Translations under genes and position numbers: made by a program
Origin: DAOVRD01 sp964521715
GTDB lineage: Bacteria; Planctomycetota; Brocadiia; SM23-32
Assembly (NCBI GenBank): GCA_964521715.1
Contig: CAZFSS010000006.1
Location: forward strand, 1 to 64,000
Direction of reading: 5' to 3'
DNA length: 64,000 bases
The notes under the pieces: model-generated
The model's input: only the letters and a program-made list of their open reading frames with translations
The model's database searches: none
What the model was told of the DNA's origin: nothing
Shown here: positions 47,296-56,303 of the stretch, piece after piece
How positions within the stretch are numbered: the stretch's first letter is position 1
Layout of the letters: each line of letters starts with the position of its first letter

Positions 47296-48825
47296 CTACT
47301 CCTTGCCGGGCCCTGTGGTCTGCGCCATGTACAGGACCGCATCGCCGCCGAACGGCGCGGTCATGGAAAGCTTGGCGCCGCCCGCGACCGGTTCGCCCTT
47401 GGTCACAGCGCCGGTGGACGGGTTGAACCATTCCACTGCTAATGCTCCCGAGACAGCCGAAAGGTCCACGGTGACCTCCGGCCCCTTGGGCGCATACACC
47501 AGGAATTCCGCCTCCTGGGCTGCAGTGTCTGCCAGGCAATAGCTCGAGGAGGCCAGGCTGCCCTGAGGGGTCATAGCGGCCAGGTTCACCCGGTCCGCAT
47601 AGCGGCGGGTGTAGCCCATGCTGATCCTGATCGTCTCCCAATAGGGGTCGAGTTTCCCGTCCTTCGGCTTGTTGCGCTTGGAGTCATATTCAAGGTAGGG
47701 GTCCATGAAGAGCGTGCTGTTGCCGCGGGTGAAATTCTTCCACACCCAGGCCCTCTGGCCATCCAAACCGACTTTTTGGAGCCTGGTGTAATAGAAAGAG
47801 TGGTCCGTGTCGTTCAAGACCACCTTGCGGCCCTTCGCGTCGGGCGGGTCAGGGTCTAACCCGCCGTATCCGCCGGGTGTATCCTGATTGCCACCGGGCG
47901 ATATCCAGTCGGCGGGGCTGTTGAAGAGGTCGTCGTTTGTGCCGCCCAGGAGAAACGTCATCCCTATCGGATGCTGCTTGGGCTTTTTCGCCTCGTACTC
48001 GTGCACATAGTTGACCACGTGCTTCTCCCATTCCAGGCATCCAGGGACATCGTGGCACTCGTTAGCGACCTCGTATAGTACGTTGTCCAGATCATTGACC
48101 GTATCCACGATCTTGCGTACATAAGCTTCCTGGAGCGGGGTCACCGCGGGGACGCGCAGGGAGTCGAAGTCCGTGCCTCGGCCGGTCCTATTCGGATCGC
48201 CGTCAATGCCGTTGATGTTGTTGTTCACGTTGAAGGGGTGTCCATCCCAACACCACGGCTTCTTGGAGCCAGCAGGGCCGTTCCCGTCGAAGAACATGAC
48301 CGAAACGTAGATGCCCCGCTCACGGGCCGCGATGATCCGGGAACGGAGCCGGTCGAAGAACGCCTGGTCGAACTTGCTCAGGTCGAACTTGGGTTTGCCG
48401 TCCAGAGCTAGGCCGGGCCCTGTCCGCGGCCACGGCTGCGGCCCCGCTACGTACACCATCTTGTCGTCGTATAGCCCTGCAAAGGAGTACTGTGTCAGTT
48501 CCTTTCTACGCAACCGGATGAAGTTGTGGTTGTGGGCCTGGAGGAAATCGAGGTAGCCGTTGAAGTCGAAGACCGGCGGGGGGTCGGTCGTGCCTTGGTC
48601 ATTCTGGTTCGACCAGGTAAGCGATCCCGTCAGGTAAACGGCCTTGCCCGTGCCGTCCGTAAAGTAGCGCGGGTTGCCGGCCAGGACCTTGAGCGGCCCC
48701 TTGGCTGGGGCGACGGCCCCTATTGCCCGCAAGGCCGGAGACGCGCCAGCGCATGCCGCTGCCGCGAAGATGGAAAGGGCCAGAAAGACGAGATTCCCCC
48801 CGACGAAAACTGTCATCGTGTTCAT
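47296..48825 (-). CDS. Secreted GH-like TIM-barrel protein (DUF6298/cellulase-like)
   Basis: 509 residues from the ATG at 48825. Signal peptide MNTMTVFVGGNLVFLALSIF, cleaved after ACAGA. Then NPRYFTDGTGKAVYLTGSLT, FNGYLDFLQAHNHNFIRLRR, RLRSRIIAARERGIYVSVMF, and NVLYEVANECHDVPGCLEWE, whose Asn-Glu is the usual acid/base site of clan GH-A. SPGGNQDTPGG and NLAAMTPQGSLASSSYCLAD follow. The C-terminus (EFLVYAPKGPEVTVDLSAVS, VEWFNPSTGAVTKG) is the putative collagen-binding domain often fused to these enzymes. Substrate unknown. It resembles the protein at 18345. Confidence 0.85.
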   Translation of the reverse strand: MNTMTVFVGGNLVFLALSIFAAAACAGASPALRAIGAVAPAKGPLKVLAGNPRYFTDGTGKAVYLTGSLTWSNQNDQGTTDPPPVFDFNGYLDFLQAHNHNFIRLRRKELTQYSFAGLYDDKMVYVAGPQPWPRTGPGLALDGKPKFDLSKFDQAFFDRLRSRIIAARERGIYVSVMFFDGNGPAGSKKPWCWDGHPFNVNNNINGIDGDPNRTGRGTDFDSLRVPAVTPLQEAYVRKIVDTVNDLDNVLYEVANECHDVPGCLEWEKHVVNYVHEYEAKKPKQHPIGMTFLLGGTNDDLFNSPADWISPGGNQDTPGGYGGLDPDPPDAKGRKVVLNDTDHSFYYTRLQKVGLDGQRAWVWKNFTRGNSTLFMDPYLEYDSKRNKPKDGKLDPYWETIRISMGYTRRYADRVNLAAMTPQGSLASSSYCLADTAAQEAEFLVYAPKGPEVTVDLSAVSGALAVEWFNPSTGAVTKGEPVAGGAKLSMTAPFGGDAVLYMAQTTGPGKE

Positions 48826-49147
48826 GTTTGCTCCGGCCTGCAAACGAGAATCTGTAGCATTGGACCCTCCAGCATGCAGGAAACGGGCGGCACCCAGGTT
48901 GGACACCACTCATGCCGGCAACGGCCGCGCGCGGGCCTCCCGTCAGCACTGTCTCTTCCTCCGCAATGGCCGGGTCATGATACCTCACAGTGGAGCCGGC
49001 CGAAAGGCGATGAATCGGGAGTCTCTAAGAAGCCGTTGGTGTCCACCGCGCTACTGCTCTGCGACACCGAAGCCCCCCGCTCTGTGTCAGCACATTGAGG
49101 AGGCCGCTCAGCACCGCCCCACCGTCCTTATCGAGTTGCACGAAGAT

Positions 49148-49276
49148 GTCGGCAGCGGCCCGCGAGAGCGCGACCACCTGGGCCGAGCATTCGCTGAGCA
49201 GCCTGGCGATCTCCCGCCCTATGCCCTTGCCGGCCCCCGTGACAAGGGCCCGTCGGCCGCCGAAGTCGATCTTCAT
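49148..49276 (-). pseudogene. N-terminus of a short-chain dehydrogenase, truncated
   Basis: The ATG at 49276 begins MKIDFGGRRALVTGAGKGIG with the TGxxxGIG cofactor motif, then REIARLLSECSAQVVALSRA. This is the start of an L-xylulose-reductase-like SDR. After about residue 43 the family match ends. The start overlaps the stop of the upstream phosphotriesterase-like fragment (ATGA), a sign that the two formed an operon before both were damaged. Confidence 0.65.
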
Positions 49277-49497
49277 CGCGCTCTCCGATTGCGCCGGCAT
49301 GCCGCTCGGCGAGACCTGCTTCGTTGCGGAGCGCAGTCTACGCCGCGCGCCGGCGGGGGGCAATCCGACGGCGTCACCTCGGGCTCCCCGCCCAGAAGCC
49401 GGCGCGGGTTCTCCCTGAGCAAGAGGTCGACGGCGCGTGAGTCGACACCCTCGGCGCGGAGCATCGGCACCACGTCCCCCCCAACGCCGCCTATACC
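49273..49497 (-). pseudogene. C-terminal fragment of a phosphotriesterase-like protein
   Basis: VVPMLRAEGVDSRAVDLLLR then ENPRRLLGGEPEV matches the end of phosphotriesterase-family (amidohydrolase) proteins ('i.PrLr..Gvs.e.i..llveNPrrlL'). The tail after EPEV looks unnatural and may be frameshifted. Upstream it is cut where the 64-bp dispersed repeat begins (49499). Confidence 0.6.
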
Positions 49498-49498
49498 T

Positions 49499-49562
49499 TA
49501 GTCGAAGCCGACCGGGTGCGCAATTGGCGTTATTCCGAGGTCGCCCTTCCCTTCTTCTGATG
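49499..49562. repeat. Dispersed 64-bp repeat, copy 2
   Basis: Near-copy of 17471-17534 in the same orientation, sharing the exact 20-mer TGCGCAATTGGCGTTATTCC. It begins directly at the truncation point of the phosphotriesterase-like gene. From here to 49924 I see no supported gene. Confidence 0.75.
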
Positions 49563-49924
49563 CCCCGCCGCACAAGAGAAGGGCTCGGAACGGCCGTCTT
49601 CGCGCCCCAGACTCGGCTTTCAGCGGTCGTACGTTCCCGTTTCAACATGCCCAGGGCAGCGCTCGCCACCGGGACACTTCGGCCATCACAGCACGTTGGT
49701 CTCGTCGTCCTGGGGGGCCAGGTGGGCGTAGATCATGGTCGTGCTTGTCCCTTTTCTCGGGCACTTGGGCAGCAAGTCAGGCTAGAGCAGCTGCTCTTGT
49801 CGATGCGCATGTTCTTGCCCCCTGGCAGCAAGCTTGACAGCAAAACGAGCGAAATGATGGCAACCACCGAAGACGGAGGCCGCTAAGAATGCCAAGTATG
49901 CCCTTCTCAAGCGTTCGTGCAATA

Positions 49925-49971
49925 GCCTCATAACCCGTTGGTTGGAGGTTCGAATCCCTCTGGGCCCACCA
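49925..49971 (+). tRNA. 3-prime half of a tRNA-Met(CAU)-like gene, partial
   Basis: Starts in the anticodon loop (CTCATAA, anticodon CAU), then an anticodon-stem 3-prime strand, T-stem GGAGG, loop TTCGAAT, T-stem CCCTC (one A-C mismatch), acceptor TGGGCCC, discriminator A, CCA. The matching 5-prime strand GGGCCCA and the D-arm are absent. It is a tRNA 3-prime half, as left at an integrase attachment site, and not a working gene. Confidence 0.6.
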
Positions 49972-50046
49972 TCCTATCCCATGAAGCCGAAGGCACTTTC
50001 GCTTGACGGCGCTCTGGGAGAGCCGGGCGGGCTCGATGGGCGCCCC

Positions 50047-51795
50047 TCACTGCGCGGACGCTGGCGCTGCCTGCGCTGGCGCTGCCTCCGCGCCCGCCGG
50101 CACAGCGGTGATCTCCCGCAGCGACACGTCCGTCACCGTCCCGTCCTTCATGCCCGCCAGGGCGAGGACGATTTTGGCGTGCGTCAGGTCTATGCCCGTC
50201 GGCGCCACAAACTCCACCGTGTGCGCCGCCGTGGCCTCGCCGACCGCAATGGGGTGATACTGGGTCGGCTGGCCATCAATGAGGACGGCGAGAGGCATCT
50301 CCTGCTCGTCGACGGCCAACTGGAAGTAGATGATCCCGGCGCCGCCGCGGTCGGCCGCCTTCAGTCTCAGCCGGTAGCGGGCGCCGGGCCGCATGCCTTC
50401 CACGTACTCGCCCACGCCGATCGACCACCACCCCGCCGGGTTGACGACCACGGCGTGCGCCTCGCCGTTGCCGACGCTGAGCGATCCGGCCTCCGGCGCG
50501 TGCACCCACTGGAACCACTCCCCAGCCCTGCCCTCGAAGAGGCCGTTCCGCACGAGGTCGGGCCCTTCGTCCATCCCGTGGACGTCCACGTTGCGCCGGG
50601 CCGCCGCCGTGACGGGCAGGCCGGTCGGGGACGTATAGGTCGCGGACAGATTCAGGATCAGCGGCCTTAGGTCAAATAGGTCCGTTGGCCGGTCCGCCGT
50701 GACCTTGGCTGTAACGGTCTGCGACGCGCCCGGCGCGAGCGTGGCTTCGAAAGATCTCGGCTCCACCTTCAACTGAGGATGCTCGGCGAAGGCGCCTTTG
50801 ATGGACAAGTCGTAGGGCTGCTCGTTCGAGAGCTTCAGCTCCGCGGCGCCCTGCGCGAAGACCTGCTGGGCGGACGCCACGCCGCTCGTCGTGAGGTAGC
50901 TGGCGCGGAAGATCGCATCGTTGACCTTGGCCGTCTCCTCAGTGACCACGTCCTTCGGCAGGATGCCATCGAGGACCAGGTTCGCGATCGCCGGCTCGCC
51001 CCCGTCCATGGTCACCCAGGTGATGTGGTCGAACTCCCCGAGTCCCAACCCACGCACGTCGCTCGCACCGCCCGTCGTGGAGAGCACGATGTAGTCCCGC
51101 CTGCTCCGCTTGGCCTGGATGTAATTGTGGTAATGCCCTGCGAAGACCGTGTGCGGCCGGTCGGCCAGCGCCTTCACGATGGTCTGCCAGCCCGGGTCGT
51201 CCATGCCGTCGTCCTCAAGCCACATCGGCTTGTGCATGAAGACGAACGTCCAGCGGACGTGCTCGTACGCCTTGAGCTGGTCGGAGGCGAACCGGGCCTG
51301 CTCGGCGCTGATGTGCGTTGCGGGCGGGTCCTCCGTGTCTAGGCACAAGAAGAGCACGTCGCGATAGACGAACGAGTAGTATAGGCATCCGAAGCGCTCC
51401 TCCCACTGCTTCGCCATGGTCGGGTTGCTGATGTCGTGATTGCCGGGCAGGAAGTAGAAGCGCATGTCCAGCCCGCCCATCTCTTTCATGAGCCCGTCGC
51501 GCTGCGTGCGGATCTCATCAGGGCCCTCCGTGTAGCCCTCGGTCAGGTCGCCGATGCACATCACGAAGGCCGGTTGCATCAGGCTCAAGTCCTTGAGTGC
51601 TGCCTCCAGGATGTCCGGGCGGCGCCCCCCGGTCACGTCGGAGATGATGGCGAACTGGAAACGGTCCGCTCCCTCCAGCACGGGCTTGGCGGTCCACGGG
51701 TGCGCGGCAGGCGCCTCCGCGGCGACCGCGAGAGAGCAAACGCACAGGGCCGTGACCAACACGAGCGCGGTCATCAAGCGACGACGAAGCGTCAT
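50047..51795 (-). CDS. Secreted metallophosphoesterase with C-terminal beta domains
   Basis: 582 residues. Signal peptide MTLRRRLMTALVLVTALCVC, cleaved near AVAAEA. Metallophosphoesterase metal-site motifs appear in order: FAIISDVTGGRRP (with Asp, but the usual His of DxH replaced), CIGDLTEGYTEG (GD), FLPGNHDIS (GNHD), FVFMHKPMW (His) and VFAGHYHNYIQ (GHxH). The first metal motif reads SDVT instead of SDxH. The C-terminal 300 residues are Ig-like and a carbohydrate-binding-type jelly roll (LVRNGLFEGRAGEWFQWVHA). It opens the minus-strand hydrolase cluster's 3-prime side. Confidence 0.88.
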   Translation of the reverse strand: MTLRRRLMTALVLVTALCVCSLAVAAEAPAAHPWTAKPVLEGADRFQFAIISDVTGGRRPDILEAALKDLSLMQPAFVMCIGDLTEGYTEGPDEIRTQRDGLMKEMGGLDMRFYFLPGNHDISNPTMAKQWEERFGCLYYSFVYRDVLFLCLDTEDPPATHISAEQARFASDQLKAYEHVRWTFVFMHKPMWLEDDGMDDPGWQTIVKALADRPHTVFAGHYHNYIQAKRSRRDYIVLSTTGGASDVRGLGLGEFDHITWVTMDGGEPAIANLVLDGILPKDVVTEETAKVNDAIFRASYLTTSGVASAQQVFAQGAAELKLSNEQPYDLSIKGAFAEHPQLKVEPRSFEATLAPGASQTVTAKVTADRPTDLFDLRPLILNLSATYTSPTGLPVTAAARRNVDVHGMDEGPDLVRNGLFEGRAGEWFQWVHAPEAGSLSVGNGEAHAVVVNPAGWWSIGVGEYVEGMRPGARYRLRLKAADRGGAGIIYFQLAVDEQEMPLAVLIDGQPTQYHPIAVGEATAAHTVEFVAPTGIDLTHAKIVLALAGMKDGTVTDVSLREITAVPAGAEAAPAQAAPASAQ

Positions 51796-51929
51796 CAGGG
51801 CATCCTCCTCTCAGGGGAACGCGCCTCGCAGACGCCCACGCTGCCGTGAGCACGCGCGGCGGAAGCGAAACATGCTACCGTCTCGCGGCCTCTGCTGCAA
51901 AGAGGCAGCGCGCTGCCTCGCCCCCCGGC

Positions 51930-53471
51930 CTACTGGTGTGCAGGCTGAGGCCAGTCGTCGGAGCGAAATGGAACGGCGGGCAGCCCCTCGGCGTTGAAGA
52001 GGTCGCAGATGGGGTTCTGTGCCCACGCGTATCGCACGGCGACTGGCTTGGCGACTTGGTCGTTCCAGACCACGACGGTGTCACCGTCGATCCTGGCTTC
52101 GGCCCAGACGAAGTTGCGGTCATCTCCGGCAACGGCAAAGCCTTTGAGAGGACCATCGGGGCCGCCTCTCAGTCCGCCGTGCACGTGCTTGAAGTGCAGG
52201 CGCACGCGGTTGCCCTCGAGGTTCATCGAGGTGTACGCCGGTCCGGAATAGACGACGTCCCTGCCGTAGACCTGCGCGAGGGCGATTAGTGCGAGGCGTC
52301 TTCCGACCTCCTGCTTGTTCGCCGGGTGCGGCGACCTGGCGTCGCCGATGTCGCTGGTGACGGCCAGTCCGCAGTTGGGGACGGCCTCGGCTGTCATCCA
52401 CTGCGCCTCGACGACTTCCGCCCAGCCGCTCTCGGTGGGATGGTCATAGGCCGGCCCAAAGGGGGCGATTGCGACAATCAGGAAGGGGAAGTCCCCCTGG
52501 CCCCATTGCTCGCGCCAGGAGCGAATCATCGCCGGCAGCAGCTTGCCGTGCTCCCTTCCGCGCTGCGCGTTGGACTCCCCCTGGTACCAGATCACGCCAC
52601 GGATGCCGTAGGGCACAAGGGGAGCGATGGTGCCGTTCCACAGTCCCGCCGGCTGAGCCAGCCGTGCCCTCCCAAGCACGTAGGGAGCCTCCGGCTTGCT
52701 CGGGGGCTGCTTGTGTTCAGCTTCGGCGCTGGCTGCGGCCGAGTCCCACGCGGCGAGCTCTGCCTCGTATGCCGCTTTGAGCGCCTGCTCATCCTGAACC
52801 TGCTTCCGCCAGCGTCCTATAGGGTCGTCGATGGCGCCCTTGAGGGCCTCGATTTCGGTCCACGCCTCGGCAGGTGAGGAGCCCAGGGCTCCCGAGATCA
52901 ATCCGACCGGCACTTCGAGCTCGCGATGGATGCGGCGTCCGAAGAAGTATCCGGCCGCCGAGAACCCGGGCACAGTCCGCGGGCTGCACGGACGCCATTG
53001 CGCCTGCACGTCCCGGGCAGGTTCGTCACAGATGCGGTGAGGTACCTCAAAGAGACGGATGTCCGGGTAGTCGGCCGAGGCGATCTCCTGGGTGGCATCC
53101 ATAGCCTCGCGGACTCCCATGGCCATGTTTGACTGTCCCGAGCAGAGCCAGACCTCCCCGACCATGACATTGCTTATCCTGACGGTGTTCCTGCCCGTGA
53201 TGGTCAGATCATGGGGGCCGCCGGGCTCCATGGGGCTAAGTCTGACCATCCACGAGCCGGCCTCGTCGGCGGTTGCCGATGCCGTCTGGCCGGCGACGGA
53301 GACGACGACCTTCTCGCCCGGCTCGGCGGTCCCCCAGATTGGGGCGTTGATCCCCTGCTGGAGGACCATGTCGTCGCAGAAGAGGGCATGGGGCTTGACG
53401 TCAGCGTTCAGGCGCCCCGCACTGAAGACGGCAAAGGCCATGGCAGCGATCGCTATCCTCCTCGGTTTCAC
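51930..53471 (-). CDS. Sialate O-acetylesterase-like SGNH esterase
   Basis: 513 residues. Signal peptide MKPRRIAIAAMAFAVFSAGR. ALFCDDMVLQQGINAPIWGT then GTAEPGEKVVVSVAG is the conserved N-terminal beta-domain. The SGNH catalytic residues are Ser in EVWLCSGQSNMAMGV (near residue 110), Gly/Asn around GVIWYQGESNAQRG, and the Asp-His pair in DIGDARSPHPANKQEVG. The family removes acetyl groups from polysaccharides; xylan or pectin acetyl groups would suit the neighbouring xylanase. It lies about 135 bases upstream of the phosphoesterase on the same strand. Confidence 0.92.
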   Translation of the reverse strand: MKPRRIAIAAMAFAVFSAGRLNADVKPHALFCDDMVLQQGINAPIWGTAEPGEKVVVSVAGQTASATADEAGSWMVRLSPMEPGGPHDLTITGRNTVRISNVMVGEVWLCSGQSNMAMGVREAMDATQEIASADYPDIRLFEVPHRICDEPARDVQAQWRPCSPRTVPGFSAAGYFFGRRIHRELEVPVGLISGALGSSPAEAWTEIEALKGAIDDPIGRWRKQVQDEQALKAAYEAELAAWDSAAASAEAEHKQPPSKPEAPYVLGRARLAQPAGLWNGTIAPLVPYGIRGVIWYQGESNAQRGREHGKLLPAMIRSWREQWGQGDFPFLIVAIAPFGPAYDHPTESGWAEVVEAQWMTAEAVPNCGLAVTSDIGDARSPHPANKQEVGRRLALIALAQVYGRDVVYSGPAYTSMNLEGNRVRLHFKHVHGGLRGGPDGPLKGFAVAGDDRNFVWAEARIDGDTVVVWNDQVAKPVAVRYAWAQNPICDLFNAEGLPAVPFRSDDWPQPAHQ

Positions 53472-53648
53472 GCATTCTCTCCCAGCAAGGCCTGCTGGAG
53501 ACGTGCCAGTGGCCGGGGGCTCCGATGCCCCGATGCACTGTGCGGTTTGACATGATCATAGTGCCGTCTCCAGCGGTCCGTCAACACCTTCGCTTCCAGC
53601 AGCGTGTCGAACGCCTCGACGCAGTCGTTGTCCCACGGACTGCCCGGC

Positions 53649-55113
53649 TCAGGCGTCCAGAGAGGGCAGTCCGTCGAACGTCATCTGCCCGCCGACCGCA
53701 GCGACGCCCTGGATCGTGCCGGTCGTCAGGGGCGCGAATCGCCTGATGTGGTCTTCGAGCATGCGGGCCAACTGCTCGATCACGTCCGGATGCTGCGAGG
53801 CCACGTTCGTCAGCTCCTCGGGATCGGCCTCCAGGTCGTACAGCTCCTCCCTCCCCTCGCGGATGCCGTAGAGGCGCCACCTGGCGACCTCGTCGGCCTG
53901 CGGCCTGATCCACGGGCGGATGTAGTTCCAGCGCGCGGTCCGGATGCTCGCGTGGAAGCAGAACCCGCTGACGACGTAGTCCGGCGCGCCGCCGCCACCG
54001 AGAGCCTGCGGCCAGACGTCCCGGCCGAGCACGCGCTCCGGCACAGGCTCGCCCAGCATCCCGAGCACGGTGGGCATCAGGTCCTGGTGCTGGCAGAAGC
54101 CGGGCACGCGCCGTCCCGCCGCCTCGCCGGCCGGGTGGCGGATCAGCAGCGGCACGCGCGTGACCTGGTTGCGCAGGCGGTCCGTGCCCTTGTGGATCTG
54201 CCCCTGCTCGCCCAGCATGCAGCCGTGATCCGAGGTGAAGACCACGGTCGTGTCGTCCATACGGCCGCTCTCGCGCAGCGCGTCGAGCAGGTGACCGACC
54301 CATCGGTCCACGAGCGTCACCTCTCCCGCGTAGGCGGCGCGCACGTTCGCGAACTGCTCCGCGCTCAGCCGGTCCGTGCTCGACGGCGCGGCGCACCCGA
54401 TCAGGCTCTCCCCGTAGCCGGGCGCGTACCGGCGGGCGTACTCGGCCGGCGGGTCCCAGGGCTCGTGGGGGTCGAAGCACTCCACGTGCAGGTAGAAGGG
54501 CCGCGAGAGCGTGTAGGCACGCAGCCACTCGGCGGCCCGCCTCATCGTCTGCCCCACCAGCGTGTCCGCGTCGCTCTGCCACTGCTGCCGGAGGACCAGG
54601 TGGCGGATGAGCCACGAGTCGTCCGGCACCTGCCGGCCGGGCAGCGCGCGCCGCAGCAACTCCTCGACGGCGGACCTGTCCGGCAGGGCGAAGGGGTCCG
54701 CCTCCTGGCCGCGGATCCAGAACCACTGGTCGAAGCCGCGGTGGAAGTTCTTGCCGGGCTTCATCAGGTGGTAGACGTCGTTGAAAAGCGCCGTGAAGTA
54801 GCCTCGCTCCCGCAGGTGCTCGGCGAGCGTGACGTCCTCGTCGTAGAGGGGATGCCAACCGTGCTGCTGGATGGGGTCGGAATGCTGCGGGCGGTACTCG
54901 AAGGGGAGATGTTGCGCCCCGTCATGATCACCCGGCGAGCGTTGATCGTTGGCAGGCCCTCGCCGTACGCGTCCAGGAACAGGGCGCTCTCGGCGGCCAG
55001 GGCGTCCAGATGCGGCGTGCGGATCCACTCGTTCCCGTAGGCCCCCAGGTAGTCGCATCGGAACGTGTCGCTCACGATGACGACCAGGTTCACGGCGCGT
55101 CTCCCGATCATCA
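53649..55113 (-). pseudogene. Sulfatase-like hydrolase with a frameshift and a non-canonical active site
   Basis: N-terminal frame (from the ATG at 55113): MIGRRAVNLVVIVSDTFRCD, LGAYGNEWIRTPHLDALAAE, LPTINARRVIMTGRNIS. The second frame continues FEYRPQHSDPIQQHGWHPLY, HLRERGYFTALFNDVYHLMK, FTSDHGCMLGEQGQIHKGTD and beyond to the stop at 53649. The switch lies near 54915 in a TCCCCTT run and needs one extra base. The sulfatase CxPxR position reads TINAR, so the formylglycine Cys/Ser is replaced by Thr. SDHG and HKGTDRLRNQVTRVPLLIRH metal motifs are intact. It may be a phosphodiesterase-type relative, if the frameshift is only a sequencing error. Confidence 0.75.
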
Positions 55114-55127
55114 GGAAGGGGCCGGCG

Positions 55128-56231
55128 TCAGCGCAGGGCCTCGGCGACGCGCGCAGCTTCCGTCTCGGACCGCGGCTTTCCGGACATGGCCTCAGCGATG
55201 GAAGCCAGGCGTTCGCACTCCTCGATGGCGGCGCCGACCTCCAGCGGCTTCGGCTCCGGCCCGACCAGGCGGACGAAGTTACCGCGGTAGATGCCGGCCA
55301 GAGCGTCCTCGGCAAGCGACATCCCGCGGACGATGCCGTCCTCGGGCGGGCCGAGCAGGAAGTCCGCTTCCGCCGGCACGCGGAACGTGTCGTCCGTCTC
55401 CAGCCAACGGAACACGATGCCCGCGCGGATGCGGCCCTCCTCGACCGTCTGGCCGCTGGACAGGTCGGTGCCGAAGACGATCCGGTCGGAGTAGTTGGTG
55501 AAGAACTCGCGGCCCGCCTCCGGGTCGCGCGAGATGTTGTAGAGCATCTCGATGCCGGGCGCCAGGTCGAAGTGCGCGCCGGGGTGTTCGTCCAGGAACC
55601 GCGCTGCCCGCGGGAGGTCGGCCGACAGGAAGTAGAAATGGGCGAAGATGACCTTCAGGTCCGGGTGTCTGGCCAGGATCTCGTCCACTTCCGCGTAGAG
55701 CTCCTCCTTCTGCACGTCGTCGGGGCCGTAGCCCCAGTTGTGCTCCTTCGCCCAACCGGGGATCTTCTCGGGGTCCCAGAACTCCTCAGGGTCGTTCACG
55801 TGCCACACGATGGGCAGGCCGAGCTCTTCCACGCGCGCCCAGTATTCCGCGAAGTAGGGATCCGTGACCGGGACGTCCATCCGCTGGCGGGACGTGGGTT
55901 TGCCCTCGATCATCTTGATGCCGTCGCAGCCCATCTCCGCGAACCGCTCCGCCTGAGCCGCGAGGCCCGGCGCGGCGACCTTGCCACCGGTGAGCTTGCC
56001 GGCATGGTTGAGGCCCGCGAAGACGAAGAACCTCCCCGAGTGCCGAAGCTTCATGTAGAGCGACTGCGGAAGCCCCCCGCCGGCGGCCGGGTCCTGGATG
56101 GAGACGAGAGCCATCCTGCCAATGCCCGTCACCCGCCGGATAGCCAGCATGGACGCCTCGCCGTCGATCCCTCCCATGTGCACGTGGCAGTCGGTGATCC
56201 CGTCCATCCGCGAGCGCCACTCGTTCATCAT
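55128..56231 (-). CDS. Amidohydrolase-2 family metal-dependent hydrolase
   Basis: 367 residues, a TIM-barrel amidohydrolase. Metal ligands: DGITDCHVHMGGI (HxH at strand 1), LPIVWHVNDPEEFWD (His), VIFAHFYFLSADLPRAARFL (His) and IVFGTDLSSGQTVEE (final Asp). Active in decarboxylation or lactone hydrolysis in this family; substrate unknown. It ends 14 bases before the sulfatase-like start and follows the large beta-helix gene by 72 bases, so it is part of the same operon. No signal peptide, hence cytoplasmic. Confidence 0.9.
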   Translation of the reverse strand: MMNEWRSRMDGITDCHVHMGGIDGEASMLAIRRVTGIGRMALVSIQDPAAGGGLPQSLYMKLRHSGRFFVFAGLNHAGKLTGGKVAAPGLAAQAERFAEMGCDGIKMIEGKPTSRQRMDVPVTDPYFAEYWARVEELGLPIVWHVNDPEEFWDPEKIPGWAKEHNWGYGPDDVQKEELYAEVDEILARHPDLKVIFAHFYFLSADLPRAARFLDEHPGAHFDLAPGIEMLYNISRDPEAGREFFTNYSDRIVFGTDLSSGQTVEEGRIRAGIVFRWLETDDTFRVPAEADFLLGPPEDGIVRGMSLAEDALAGIYRGNFVRLVGPEPKPLEVGAAIEECERLASIAEAMSGKPRSETEAARVAEALR

Positions 56232-56303
56232 CGTGCCTCCGCTTCAGTTCAGCGCCCGGCGGCCCGGGGCGCAGCTTCACCGCGTCCGCCTCACGCCGGC
56301 CGC

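Noticed and set aside
47126..47641. Minus-strand frame beginning MGDDQDQHGLHPPLCG
   Set aside because: Another frame of the GH-like gene ending at 47296; composition is not protein-like.
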